From: Rhodopseudomonas rhenobacensis | GTDB lineage: Bacteria > Pseudomonadota > Alphaproteobacteria > Rhizobiales > Xanthobacteraceae | Length of the DNA: 64,000 nt | Assembly: GCF_014203125.1 (NCBI RefSeq) | Contig: NZ_JACHIH010000030.1 | Span: forward strand, 2,217-66,216 | Reading direction: 5' to 3' | Shown: in pieces, positions 55,362 through 63,751 of the stretch | How positions within the stretch are numbered: position 1 is the first letter of the stretch | How the letters are laid out: every line of letters begins with the position of its first letter | The notes under the pieces: model-generated | Databases searched by the model: none | Told to the model about the DNA's origin: nothing | The model's input: the letters and a program-made list of their open reading frames with translations, nothing else | Program-made: the position numbers and the translations under genes

Positions 55362-57113
55362 TTAGCGCAGCGGCTTCTTCAGCAGCGAGAAGCGGTCGGG
55401 ATCGAGCCCGAGCGAGGGCTGCAGCAGCGGCGCCTCGACGCCACGCGCGATCGGCCGCTCGGTCGGGCCGGGATCGTTGGGCACGTCGCGGTGCGAAGTG
55501 GCGCCGCGCCAGCGCTCCAGCACCGCGGTGACGAAATGCATGTCGTGGCCGGCGGCGGCCGACGGCACCGTGGCGATGGTCGCCTCGGAGCGCGGCAGTT
55601 GATGCGCCGGCACTTCCTTGAAGCGCAGCCGTGTCGGCAACGCCACGCCTTCGCCGAACGCCAACACCTCGCGGGTGCCGAGCGAGGGGATGAACGACAA
55701 CAGATTGGCGGCGGCGTCCGACACCGCCGAGCGCAGCAGCGCCTGGTCGCGCTCGTTGGCCAGCCGCATCGCGAACAGCGTGTTGCATTGCGAGATGATG
55801 GTCGGGTCGAGCTCGGCCGGCCGCTGCGTCACCAGGCCGAGATAGACGCCGTATTTGCGGCCTTCCTTGGCGATCCGCGACACCGCCTTGCGGGTCGGGC
55901 CGAAGCCGATGTTGCGGTCGGCGGAAGCGTAGCGATGCGCTTCCTCGCAGACGAACAACAAGGGCGACACGCCGTCGCTCCACAGCCCGAAATCGAACGC
56001 CATCCGGCACAGCACCGACACCACCGAATCGACGACTTCGGCGGGGAAGCCGGCGAGCTGCATGATGGTCATCGGCCGGCCGTTGGCGGGCAGCCGGAAC
56101 AGATGGCTGATGACTTCCGCCATGGTGTCGCCGCCGACATTGGCGTTGTCGAACATGAAGGCGTAGCGCGGGTCGTTGCGTACGGTCTCGATCCGCGAGA
56201 TCAGCTTGTGATAGATGATGCGCGAGGAGCGGTTCTCCAGCTTGCCCATCCGCTCGTCGATCAGCGAGATCAGGTCGACCAGCCGGTACGGCACCGGGGT
56301 GTCGGCGGTGTAGCCGATGGTCTTCGGATCGATCCGCTTCAGTCCGAGCCGGTCGGAGTTCTGATATTGCGTATAGACGCCCTTGGCGATCGGCAGCACC
56401 TCGGCGAGAATATCCAGCTCTTCCGGCACGCCGGGGCGGCCGCCGAACAGCACGTCGACGATCTCTTCGAAATTGAACAGCCAGAACGGCAGCTTCAGAT
56501 TGCGCGGGTTCAAGACCAGCGCGCGGTCGCCGAAGCAGCGGCCATATTCGTTGTGGACGTCGAGCAGGAAGATCCGCAGATGCGGCCGCGATTTCAGAAT
56601 TTCGTTGAGCAGCAGCGACACGCCGCTCGATTTGCCGACGCCGGTCGAGCCCAGCACCGCGAAATGCTTCGACAGCATCTCTTCGACGTCGACATATGCG
56701 ATCACGTCGGGATCCTGCTGCAGCGTGCCGACATTGATCTGGTCGGAGCCGGTCGGCGCATAGACGGTGCGCAGTTCCTCGCTGCTGATCAGCTCGACGG
56801 CGTCGCCGATGGTCGGATAATTGGTGACGCCGCGCTGGAATTTGGCGCGCAGCGGTCCGCTGACGATTTCGCCGAGCAGGTCGACCGAGGCGATCGCGAT
56901 ATAGTCGTCGGTCGGCGGCAGGTTTTCGCAGGTCACCTCGGTGATCATCGCCACGATGGTCGAACTCGCGCAGCGGATCGAAATGAAGCGGCCGACGGTG
57001 GCGCGCACCTGCGCGCGCTCCAGCTTGCTGGTCGCCAACAGCCCGATGCGGGCCAGCGACCCGCGAACCGAAATGACCGTGCCAAAGCTGGAGGGAGTAG
57101 TTAGGTGTTGCAT
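55362..57113 (-). CDS. HerA-type hexameric ATPase (DUF87)
   Basis: A 583-residue ATPase. An N-terminal beta-rich HAS-barrel-like domain (about 10-125) is followed by Walker A GSTGVGKS (155-162), LLDVHNEYG, a Walker B-like LLFVCEEAHRY, TQRPAELDPTIISQCNT and a probable arginine finger in RLANERDQ. This is the HerA/FtsK superfamily architecture of DNA-translocating ATPases. No NurA nuclease, SIR2 or DUF4297 partner is adjacent, and the neighbours are housekeeping genes, so a defence role is not supported by context. Its DNA-repair role is inferred. Confidence 0.88.
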   Translation of the reverse strand: MQHLTTPSSFGTVISVRGSLARIGLLATSKLERAQVRATVGRFISIRCASSTIVAMITEVTCENLPPTDDYIAIASVDLLGEIVSGPLRAKFQRGVTNYPTIGDAVELISSEELRTVYAPTGSDQINVGTLQQDPDVIAYVDVEEMLSKHFAVLGSTGVGKSSGVSLLLNEILKSRPHLRIFLLDVHNEYGRCFGDRALVLNPRNLKLPFWLFNFEEIVDVLFGGRPGVPEELDILAEVLPIAKGVYTQYQNSDRLGLKRIDPKTIGYTADTPVPYRLVDLISLIDERMGKLENRSSRIIYHKLISRIETVRNDPRYAFMFDNANVGGDTMAEVISHLFRLPANGRPMTIMQLAGFPAEVVDSVVSVLCRMAFDFGLWSDGVSPLLFVCEEAHRYASADRNIGFGPTRKAVSRIAKEGRKYGVYLGLVTQRPAELDPTIISQCNTLFAMRLANERDQALLRSAVSDAAANLLSFIPSLGTREVLAFGEGVALPTRLRFKEVPAHQLPRSEATIATVPSAAAGHDMHFVTAVLERWRGATSHRDVPNDPGPTERPIARGVEAPLLQPSLGLDPDRFSLLKKPLR

Positions 57114-57564
57114 CGATCAACCGCGTTGCCGCGCCTCTGAATTGGGAAAATCTGCAGGATTTTGTTGGATAAAGCGTTAAGCACGCGATGGTTCGCCAAG
57201 GCGCGAAAACGACTCGCCGCGCCGCCATCGCTGCTTGATACGCGCGCCGTGCCGCTCACGCGTTGTTTTATCTCACGATAACGCACGTCCGGCGTCGCCG
57301 CGCTGCGCCGCGTCGGCGGCTCGTCGTTGATCGTTTGTTAAGCATCCGCGCCGGAATGCGCCGCGCGGCGGCCGGCGCTTTCGCCGCAAGACACCACGTC
57401 GCGCGGCTCGATCTCGCCGGGCGCTGCAAGATCAAGCCGCACAGGGTGCGTTGGTCGGTCTGCCGCTGAACTTTCTCGATCGCCGAAACGCCGCGCGAAT
57501 CGGTTGCCTCGCCGCGCGCGGCCCTGCAAAGCTGCTACGCGACAATCCCTTGGAAGGAAATCCG
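57114..57564. other. Divergent intergenic region, no gene seen
   Basis: 450 bases between the HerA-type gene (minus) and a GNAT gene (plus). Single GTTAAG half-sites are at 57175-57180 and 57337-57342, too far apart for one CtrA box. GC-rich inverted repeats near 57290-57320 could form a hairpin. No credible open frame or RNA gene is seen. Confidence 0.45.
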
Positions 57565-58158
57565 ATGCCTTGGCTGGAACCGATCACCCTCAGCGGCCCG
57601 CACGCGACGTTGCAGCCGCTGGCGCCGGCGCATCGCGACGGGTTGGTCGCGGCGGTGCAGGACGGCGAGTTGTGGAAGCTGTGGTACACGTGGATTCCCG
57701 CGCCGGAGGCGATGGAGGCCGAGATCGCGCGGCGCTTGGCGCTGCAGAGTGCCGGCGCGATGCTGCCGTTCACCGTCAAGGACGCCGAGGGCGGCATCGC
57801 CGGCATGACCAGCTACATGCATGTCGATGCCGCCAACCGCCGCGTCGAGATCGGCTCGACCTGGTACGCGAAGCGGGTGCAGCGGACCGGCGTCAACACC
57901 CAGTGCAAATTACTGCTGCTCACCCACGCCTTCGAGAAACGGGATTGCATCGCGGTCGAGTTCCGCACGCATTTTTTCAACCATGCGTCGCGCCGCGGCA
58001 TCGAACGGCTCGGCGCCAAGCAGGACGGCATTTTGCGCAATCATCAGATCGCGCCCAACGGCACGCTGCGCGACACCGTGGTGTACAGCATCGTCGCGGC
58101 GGAGTGGCCCAGCGTGAAGGCGCATCTCGAATATCAGCTCAACGAGCGGTTGCGGTAG
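57565..58158 (+). CDS. GNAT family acetyltransferase, RimJ/RimL-like
   Basis: A 197-residue protein of the Acetyltransf_3 group. The start LSGPHATLQPLAPAHRDGL, EIGSTWYAKRVQRTGVNTQCKLLLLTHAFEK and EFRTHFFNHASRRGIERLGAKQDGILR match RimJ/RimL-like enzymes that acetylate protein N-termini or small molecules. The target is unknown. The ATG at 57565 has GGAAGGA at ideal spacing, which decides against the longer upstream frame. Confidence 0.87.
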   Translation: MPWLEPITLSGPHATLQPLAPAHRDGLVAAVQDGELWKLWYTWIPAPEAMEAEIARRLALQSAGAMLPFTVKDAEGGIAGMTSYMHVDAANRRVEIGSTWYAKRVQRTGVNTQCKLLLLTHAFEKRDCIAVEFRTHFFNHASRRGIERLGAKQDGILRNHQIAPNGTLRDTVVYSIVAAEWPSVKAHLEYQLNERLR

Positions 58159-58292
58159 GTTGATAGCGATGAACGAAATTGCCGATAGCGGCGCGAAACT
58201 GATGATTTTGCGGGCAGAATCGGCGGAATTCTCGCGCGTTCCAATTTGACCTACATCATTTTGTTTTTGCTTGAGCCGGGCAAAGTGACCCC

Positions 58293-58577
58293 ATGCCGTT
58301 TTATCGATTTCACATTTGCGATCCGATCAACCGCGTCGATGGCCCCGGCCACGACGGCGCGGCGCTGGATGATGACATCGATGCGACGCTGTTTGCCGCC
58401 GGCGTGATCCGTCGCCTGGTGCAGCAGCACCCCGACGCCTCGAAGAACTGGTCGGTGGAGATTATTCGCGACGAGCGCACCGTTGGCGTGCTGCCGTTCG
58501 AGAAGGGCTGCCAGGTGATGGTGCGGCCGCAGTGGAACTACGAGCCGCTGTTCGAGTTCGGCGACGAACTGCGCTAG
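58293..58577 (+). CDS. Small hypothetical protein (DUF6894-like)
   Basis: A 94-residue soluble protein beginning MPFYRFHICDPINRVDGPG, then LDDDIDATLFAAGVIRRLV and NWSVEIIRDERTVGVLPF. This layout resembles the short DUF6894 proteins abundant in Bradyrhizobium-type genomes, but the match is from memory. The function is unknown. Confidence 0.7.
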   Translation: MPFYRFHICDPINRVDGPGHDGAALDDDIDATLFAAGVIRRLVQQHPDASKNWSVEIIRDERTVGVLPFEKGCQVMVRPQWNYEPLFEFGDELR

Positions 58578-58625
58578 GCGCGGTTGCCGAGCGCCTGCGA
58601 GTCTGGCCGAAAATATAGCATTGAA

Positions 58626-58760
58626 ATCATCGCAGGCGATTTGTCATTGCGAGCCGAGGACGGCGCGGTGCGCCGGCCGAACAGCGCAGCAATCCAGCGG
58701 CCGCGTGTGGTGCCTCGGATGCTTCGTCGCACGGGCTTCCCGCAACCCATGACATGTCGT
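58626..58760. repeat. Degenerate intergenic repeat, GTCATTGCGAG/GCAATCCAG type
   Basis: TTGTCATTGCGAGCCGAGGA...GCAGCAATCCAGCGG...GATGCTTCGTCGCACGGGC resembles a dispersed element that in related genomes is bounded by GTCATTGCGAG and CTCGCAATGAC. Here the 3' arm is degraded. It is the only copy in the window. Confidence 0.45.
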
Positions 58761-58770
58761 CGATGGCCGC

Positions 58771-59334
58771 TCAACGCGGCTGCGGCAGGGACAGAAGCCG
58801 CGCGAGCAAGGCGTGGCAATAGGCCGGCGTGATTTCCCGATCATCGTACAGGATGTGATAGATGATCGGCGCCATCACATGGTCGATCACCTCATCGACA
58901 TCGAACGGCTGTTCGCCGCGCGCTTTCGCCCGTGCGGCGATGGTGGCGAGATGGTTGCAGGTGAAGCCGGCGCACTGCACCGGGAAGCTCTCCGCGGACG
59001 CGAACACGTCGCGCATCAGCGCGCGACCGACCGGCGACGACATTTCTTCCGCGTATTGGTCGACGAAGGCCTTCAGGTCGGTTTGCAGCGATCCGGTATC
59101 GTCGGGTTCGGCGATCGGCCGTAACCGCTCCACCGCGACGTCGGCGAGCAGGGCGCCGAGATCGCCCCAGCGCCGATAGATCGTCGATGGCGTGACCCCC
59201 GCCTCGGCGGCGATCTGCGGCACCGTGAGCTCGTCGCGCGGCGTCGTCGCGCTGAGGTCTCTGACGGCCTGATGAACGGCGGACTGGATCCGCGCGCTCC
59301 GCCCGCCGACCCGGATCTGTTCCCTGACCGCCAT
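58771..59334 (-). CDS. TetR/AcrR family transcriptional regulator of the adjacent MFS pump
   Basis: A 187-residue regulator. The HTH spans about 14-62 (ARIQSAVHQAVRDLSATTP, then LTVPQIAAEAGVTPSTIYRRWGDLGALL). The C-terminal TetR_C-like domain (about 75-187) shows VGRALMRDVFAS and MAPIIYHILYDD. It is divergent from the MFS gene at 59454 with a perfect palindromic operator between them, so local repression is likely. The start at 59334 (MAVREQIRVGGRSAR) is preferred over the upstream Met because the upstream residues overlap the operator and look random. Confidence 0.87.
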   Translation of the reverse strand: MAVREQIRVGGRSARIQSAVHQAVRDLSATTPRDELTVPQIAAEAGVTPSTIYRRWGDLGALLADVAVERLRPIAEPDDTGSLQTDLKAFVDQYAEEMSSPVGRALMRDVFASAESFPVQCAGFTCNHLATIAARAKARGEQPFDVDEVIDHVMAPIIYHILYDDREITPAYCHALLARLLSLPQPR

Positions 59335-59378
59335 GATGAACGCCTTGCAACCAAGCCATGCAAATAAGCAGGGCGACA

Positions 59379-59401
59379 TTAACGCAAAATATTTGCGTTA
59401 A
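59379..59401. promoter_or_regulatory. Perfect palindromic TetR operator
   Basis: TTAACGCAAA-ata-TTTGCGTTAA has two perfect 10-bp arms around a 3-base spacer. It sits in the middle of the 119-base divergent gap between the TetR and MFS genes. The AT-rich centre, position and symmetry are those of a TetR-family operator controlling both promoters. Confidence 0.85.
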
Positions 59402-59453
59402 GGCTGCCGTTTCGCTATCTCTAAAACAATGAATTAGCTTTAGGGAGGCCGTG

Positions 59454-60677
59454 ATGCAAGCCAGCCGAGAGATGTGCGCACCAATGGCACCAGCGAGGCC
59501 CACCATGCGCCGGCAGTTGCCGCCCGCCGCCATGACCGCTTTCAGCTTCCTCGCTGCCGTTCTGGTGACGGCCAGCAGCGCCGCGGCGACGCCGCTGTAC
59601 CGGCTCTATCAGCAATCGATGCAGCTTTCGCCGCTGATGGTCACCGTGGTGTTCGCGGTCTACGCCTTCAGCCTGCTCGCGGCGCTGCTCACCGTCGGCG
59701 GCTTGTCCGACTATGTCGGCCGCCGCCCGGTGATCTTCGGCGCCTTGCTGTTGAACGCCGCGGCGATGATCTTGTTCGCCGGCGCCGACAACGTCGTGCA
59801 GTTGATCCTGGCGCGCGCCGTGCAGGGGCTTTGCGTCGGCACCGCCACCACGGCGCTGGGCGCCGCGATCCTCGACACCAATCGGACCCAGGGGCCGTTG
59901 CTCAACAGCGTCACCGCCTTCGTCGGCATGATGTTCGGCGCGCTCGGCACCGCTGCGCTGATCGCCTTCGCTCCGAATCCGTTGCACCTGGTGTTCGAAG
60001 TGCTGCTCGGCCTCACCGCGCTGATGCTCGGACTGTTGTGGCTGATGCCGGAAAGCGCCGGCCGCAAGCCCGGCGCGCTGGCGTCGTTGTGGCCGCAGGT
60101 CACCGTGCCGCGGCAATCCCGCGCGGTGCTGCTGCGGATCATGCCGGCCGGCATCGCGACCTGGGCGCTCGGCGGATTCCATCTGTCGCTGATGCCGACG
60201 GTGGTGGCGACGACGATGGGCACCAGTTCGCCGTGGATCGGCGGCGGCGTGGTCGCGACGCTGATGCTGTTCGCGGCGATCGCGGTCGGGCTGTTCCGGT
60301 TTGTGCCGGCGGAGCGGCTGATGGCGGTCGGCACCAGCACGCTGGCGCTCGGCGTCGCGATCTCGCTGTTCGGCATTCAGCAGCACAGCGTCGCCGAACT
60401 GTTCGCCGGCACCGCGGTGGCCGGGATCGGCTTCGGCGGCAGCTTCTCCGCGACCTTGCGCGCGCTCTTGCCGACCGCCGAACTGCACCAGCGCGCCGGC
60501 CTGCTGGCGGCGTTCTACTTGCAATCCTACCTGTCGTTCAGCCTGCCGGCGATCGCCGCCGGCCTGGGCGTGCCGCTGCTCGGCCTCGTCACCGTCGCCT
60601 ACGTCTATGGCGGAGTGATCATCGCGCTGGCGGTGATCTCGCTGATCGCCTCGGTCTGGACGGCGCGGGCCGGCTAG
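59454..60677 (+). CDS. MFS efflux transporter
   Basis: A 407-residue, 12-TM major facilitator. The motif A-like loop is GGLSDYVGRRPVIFGALLLNAA, and a helix-4 RAVQGLCVGTATTALGAAILD and MPESAGRKPGAL after TM6 are present. It probably exports a toxic compound under control of the divergent TetR. ATG 59454 is preferred (GGGAGG at 59443-59448); a GTG lies one codon earlier. Its 3' end overlaps the convergent MoxR gene by 4 bases. Confidence 0.87.
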   Translation: MQASREMCAPMAPARPTMRRQLPPAAMTAFSFLAAVLVTASSAAATPLYRLYQQSMQLSPLMVTVVFAVYAFSLLAALLTVGGLSDYVGRRPVIFGALLLNAAAMILFAGADNVVQLILARAVQGLCVGTATTALGAAILDTNRTQGPLLNSVTAFVGMMFGALGTAALIAFAPNPLHLVFEVLLGLTALMLGLLWLMPESAGRKPGALASLWPQVTVPRQSRAVLLRIMPAGIATWALGGFHLSLMPTVVATTMGTSSPWIGGGVVATLMLFAAIAVGLFRFVPAERLMAVGTSTLALGVAISLFGIQQHSVAELFAGTAVAGIGFGGSFSATLRALLPTAELHQRAGLLAAFYLQSYLSFSLPAIAAGLGVPLLGLVTVAYVYGGVIIALAVISLIASVWTARAG

Positions 60678-61516
60678 ACCTCCCGCCGGCTGAGAAACGC
60701 CAGCCGTTCGAACAGATGCACGTCCTGCTCGTTCTTGAGCAGCGCGCCGTGCAGCGGCGGGATCAGTTTGCGCGGGTCGCGCTCGCGCAGCGTCTCCGGC
60801 GCCATGTCCTCGTTCAGCAACAGCTTCAGCCAGTCGAGCAGCTCCGAGGTCGACGGCTTCTTCTTCAGCCCGGGCACTTCGCGGACCTCGAAGAAGATCC
60901 GCATCGCCTCGGCGACCAGCCGCGGCTTGATGCCCGGGAAGTGCACCTCGACGATCTGGTTCATGGTGTCGATGTCGGGAAACTTGATGTAGTGGAAGAA
61001 GCAGCGGCGCAGGAACGCGTCCGGCAGTTCCTTCTCGTTGTTCGAGGTGATCATCACGATCGGGCGCTTCTCGGCCTTGATGGTCTCGCCGGTCTCGTAG
61101 ACGTGGAATTCCATGCGGTCGAGTTCGAGCAGCAGGTCGTTGGGAAACTCGATGTCGGCCTTGTCGATCTCGTCGATCAGCAGCACCGGGCGCTGCGGGT
61201 GGGTGAAGGCCTCCCACAATTTGCCGCGCTTGATGTAGTTGGAAATATCCGACACCCGGGCGTCGCCGAGCTGGCTGTCGCGCAGCCGCGACACCGCGTC
61301 GTATTCGTACAAGCCCTGCTGCGCCTTGGTGGTCGACTTGATGTGCCAGGTCAGCAGCGGCGCGCCGAGCGCTTTTGCGACTTCCTCGGCCAGCACGGTC
61401 TTGCCGGTGCCGGGTTCGCCCTTCACCAGCAGCGGGCGTTCCAAGACGATCGCGGCGTTGACGGCGATCTTGAGGTCATCGGTCGCGACGTAGTCCTTGG
61501 TGCCGGTGAATTTCAT
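60674..61516 (-). CDS. MoxR family AAA+ ATPase
   Basis: A 280-residue AAA+ chaperone-like ATPase. It has Walker A GEPGTGKT (33-40), Walker B VLLIDEIDKAD, sensor 1 VMITSNNEKELPDAFLRRC with the arginine finger, and a short C-terminal lid. MoxR proteins typically work with VWA-domain partners in assembling metal-containing enzymes. The VWA/CoxE-like gene starting at 63752 is the likely partner but is separated and in the other orientation. The start at 61516 (MKFTGTKDYV) fits the family. Confidence 0.92.
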   Translation of the reverse strand: MKFTGTKDYVATDDLKIAVNAAIVLERPLLVKGEPGTGKTVLAEEVAKALGAPLLTWHIKSTTKAQQGLYEYDAVSRLRDSQLGDARVSDISNYIKRGKLWEAFTHPQRPVLLIDEIDKADIEFPNDLLLELDRMEFHVYETGETIKAEKRPIVMITSNNEKELPDAFLRRCFFHYIKFPDIDTMNQIVEVHFPGIKPRLVAEAMRIFFEVREVPGLKKKPSTSELLDWLKLLLNEDMAPETLRERDPRKLIPPLHGALLKNEQDVHLFERLAFLSRREV

Positions 61517-61642
61517 GCCGTATCTGCCCTGTGGTTTCTCAATGCGTGGTGCGTTGCGAACCACACTAGTTGAAAAACCGCGCAGGTCTAGGGCAGCGCC
61601 GGCATCGACCCGGCAGGTCGGCTTCGTCTGTGCGTGGAGCGA

Positions 61643-63559
61643 TCAGCCGGCGGAAGCCAGCCGGTTGAGCGGCACGATCGCGCTATCCTCCTCAGCCTGC
61701 ATCGACACCGCGACGCTGCGATTGCGGCCGCTGCGTTTGGCCTGATACAGCGCGAGATCGGCGGCCAGCACGATGTCTTCCTCCATCCGCATCGCGGCGC
61801 TCTTGCCGGCGATGCCGATGCTCACCGTCACCGGGCTGCGGTCGTCGCTCGCCCCGGCAATCTCCAGCGCCGCGATGTTGCGGCGAACGGTTTCGGCGAT
61901 CTCGACGGCATCCTGTTCGCCGACGCCGGGCAGGATGACGGCGAATTCCTCGCCGCCGTAGCGCGCCGCGAGTCCCGTCGCCGGCGTGGCCTCCGCCAAC
62001 ACCTTGGCGATGCGCTTCAGGCAGGCGTCACCGGCCTGGTGACCGAACTTGTCATTGAAGCGCTTGAAGTGGTCGACGTCGAGCAACATCAGCGAGAGCT
62101 GATCCTGTGCCGCAAAGTGCAGCCGCAGGAAGCCGTCCATCGTGCGCCGGTTGGCGAGTTCGGTGAGACCGTCGGTGGTCGCCAGTTCCGCGAGCCGGAA
62201 ATTCAGCGCCTTGAGTTCTTCTTCCATCTTGTGGCGCTCGGTGACGTCGCGCAGCACCGCGACGATCTCGTCGGCATCGGCGTCGGCGTCGATCGAGGCG
62301 GCGAGCTTGAAATTGACTTCGACCCAGGCTTCCGAGCGGTCGGCGCGCAATGTCCGGAACAGCGCGGTGCGGGTCTCCGCGGGATTCGTCAGCTGCGCCG
62401 CGGCGCGGCGCACCGATCGGATGTCGGCGGGCTGCACCAAGTCGAAGCAGGATTGCCCGAGCAGCCGTCGCGGCTCGAAGCCGAGCACCGCCTGCGACGA
62501 TGGCGAGACGTACAGAAACTTGCCGTCGCGGCCGAGCAGCATCACCACGTCGGCGATGTTGTCGGCGAGCAGCCGGTAGCGGGTCTCGCGCTCGCGCAAC
62601 GCGCGTTCGATCGACATCCGCAGCCGGAACTGCGAGGTCAGCAGCGCCGCCAACAGCACGATGCAGCACAACAGCAGCGCCGCGACGGCGATATCGGAGC
62701 GCAGCCCGTCGCGCCAGCCCTGCAGAATATCGTCGTCGTGCTGCGACACCGCGACGACGATCGGATAGCGCGGCGCCTTCGCATAGCCGTAGTGGCGAAA
62801 CCCGCCGTCGCGAGCCACGACTTTGTGGAGTCCCGTCAACTTCGCCGGCAACGCGTGCAGCGCCGGATCGCCGCGCGGCGAGGCGGTCGCGGACAGCGTC
62901 GGTTTCGACTGCATCAGCACCACGCCGTCGGTGCGCAGAATGCTGACATTGCCGCGCTTGCCGAGCTGAAAGCTCTGGTACAACGTGCTGAATTGCTCGG
63001 TGTTGATAATCGCGACCACGATGCCGGCGAAGCCGCCGTCGGCGTTGGTCAATCGCTTCGACAGCCCGACGCCGGACTGACCCGCGATCCGTAGCGCGAA
63101 GATGTGCAGGGCGGGGTCGGCGCGATCGCGGTGATAGGCGAGGTTGGACGCCAGGGCGTCGCCGGCAAGGGCGGCGTCGGCGAGCGAGGAGACGCCGGTG
63201 TTGCCCTCGGCATCGAACACGGCGATGGCGCGGATCTGCGGCAGCCGCGCGACGATGTCGCTCAAGCGGCGCTGGGCGCGGCCCGGATCCGGCGCCTGCA
63301 GCGGCCGGGCATCGACGATGTTGCTCAGCGCGACGTCGACCGACTGGATCGCGTGCGAAGCCTGTTCGGCCAGCGAATGCGCCAGATTCTCGATCGCGAC
63401 GGAACGCTGCGCGAGTTCGCTGGTCCGCGCCGTGGCGGCCTTCCAGGCCACCAACCCGATCACGCTGCCGCTCATCGCCGCAACGAACAACGCGACCACG
63501 ATCGCCGCGGACATCGGGCGGCTGAGCAGGCGGGCCAGTCGGGGGGCGTGCTGGGACAT
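61643..63559 (-). CDS. Diguanylate cyclase with periplasmic Cache and PAS domains
   Basis: A 638-residue membrane protein. TM1 (about 18-40), a periplasmic Cache-like sensor (about 45-290) and TM2 (about 293-312) are followed by a PAS domain (about 328-450) and a GGDEF domain. The active-site motif GGEEF is at residues 535-539, so c-di-GMP synthesis is expected. The stretch just before it (ATGLAARY) lacks the RxxD inhibitory I-site, so product inhibition is not expected at the canonical site. The signal sensed is unknown. It lies between moxR and the VWA/CoxE-like gene. Confidence 0.92.
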   Translation of the reverse strand: MSQHAPRLARLLSRPMSAAIVVALFVAAMSGSVIGLVAWKAATARTSELAQRSVAIENLAHSLAEQASHAIQSVDVALSNIVDARPLQAPDPGRAQRRLSDIVARLPQIRAIAVFDAEGNTGVSSLADAALAGDALASNLAYHRDRADPALHIFALRIAGQSGVGLSKRLTNADGGFAGIVVAIINTEQFSTLYQSFQLGKRGNVSILRTDGVVLMQSKPTLSATASPRGDPALHALPAKLTGLHKVVARDGGFRHYGYAKAPRYPIVVAVSQHDDDILQGWRDGLRSDIAVAALLLCCIVLLAALLTSQFRLRMSIERALRERETRYRLLADNIADVVMLLGRDGKFLYVSPSSQAVLGFEPRRLLGQSCFDLVQPADIRSVRRAAAQLTNPAETRTALFRTLRADRSEAWVEVNFKLAASIDADADADEIVAVLRDVTERHKMEEELKALNFRLAELATTDGLTELANRRTMDGFLRLHFAAQDQLSLMLLDVDHFKRFNDKFGHQAGDACLKRIAKVLAEATPATGLAARYGGEEFAVILPGVGEQDAVEIAETVRRNIAALEIAGASDDRSPVTVSIGIAGKSAAMRMEEDIVLAADLALYQAKRSGRNRSVAVSMQAEEDSAIVPLNRLASAG

Positions 63560-63751
63560 TCGAAGCCCTCGGAACCAAACGGACGTGCAACCTAACGGCG
63601 GTTTGCTTTACCGATGGCTAAGGGTTCGTGCGGTGCAATCCGGAACTGGGCCGTGCCCGTCGCGCGGTGGCGCGCTCGTGCCATTGCTGTTGCAGGGCTT
63701 TCCTCGGTCATGGCCCTTGACGGCCGCTGGGCGTCGGGCAATCTGTCAACC

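Noticed and set aside
55362-57113. Antiphage defence system built around the HerA-type ATPase
   Set aside because: No nuclease, SIR2 or other defence gene is nearby and the surroundings are housekeeping genes.
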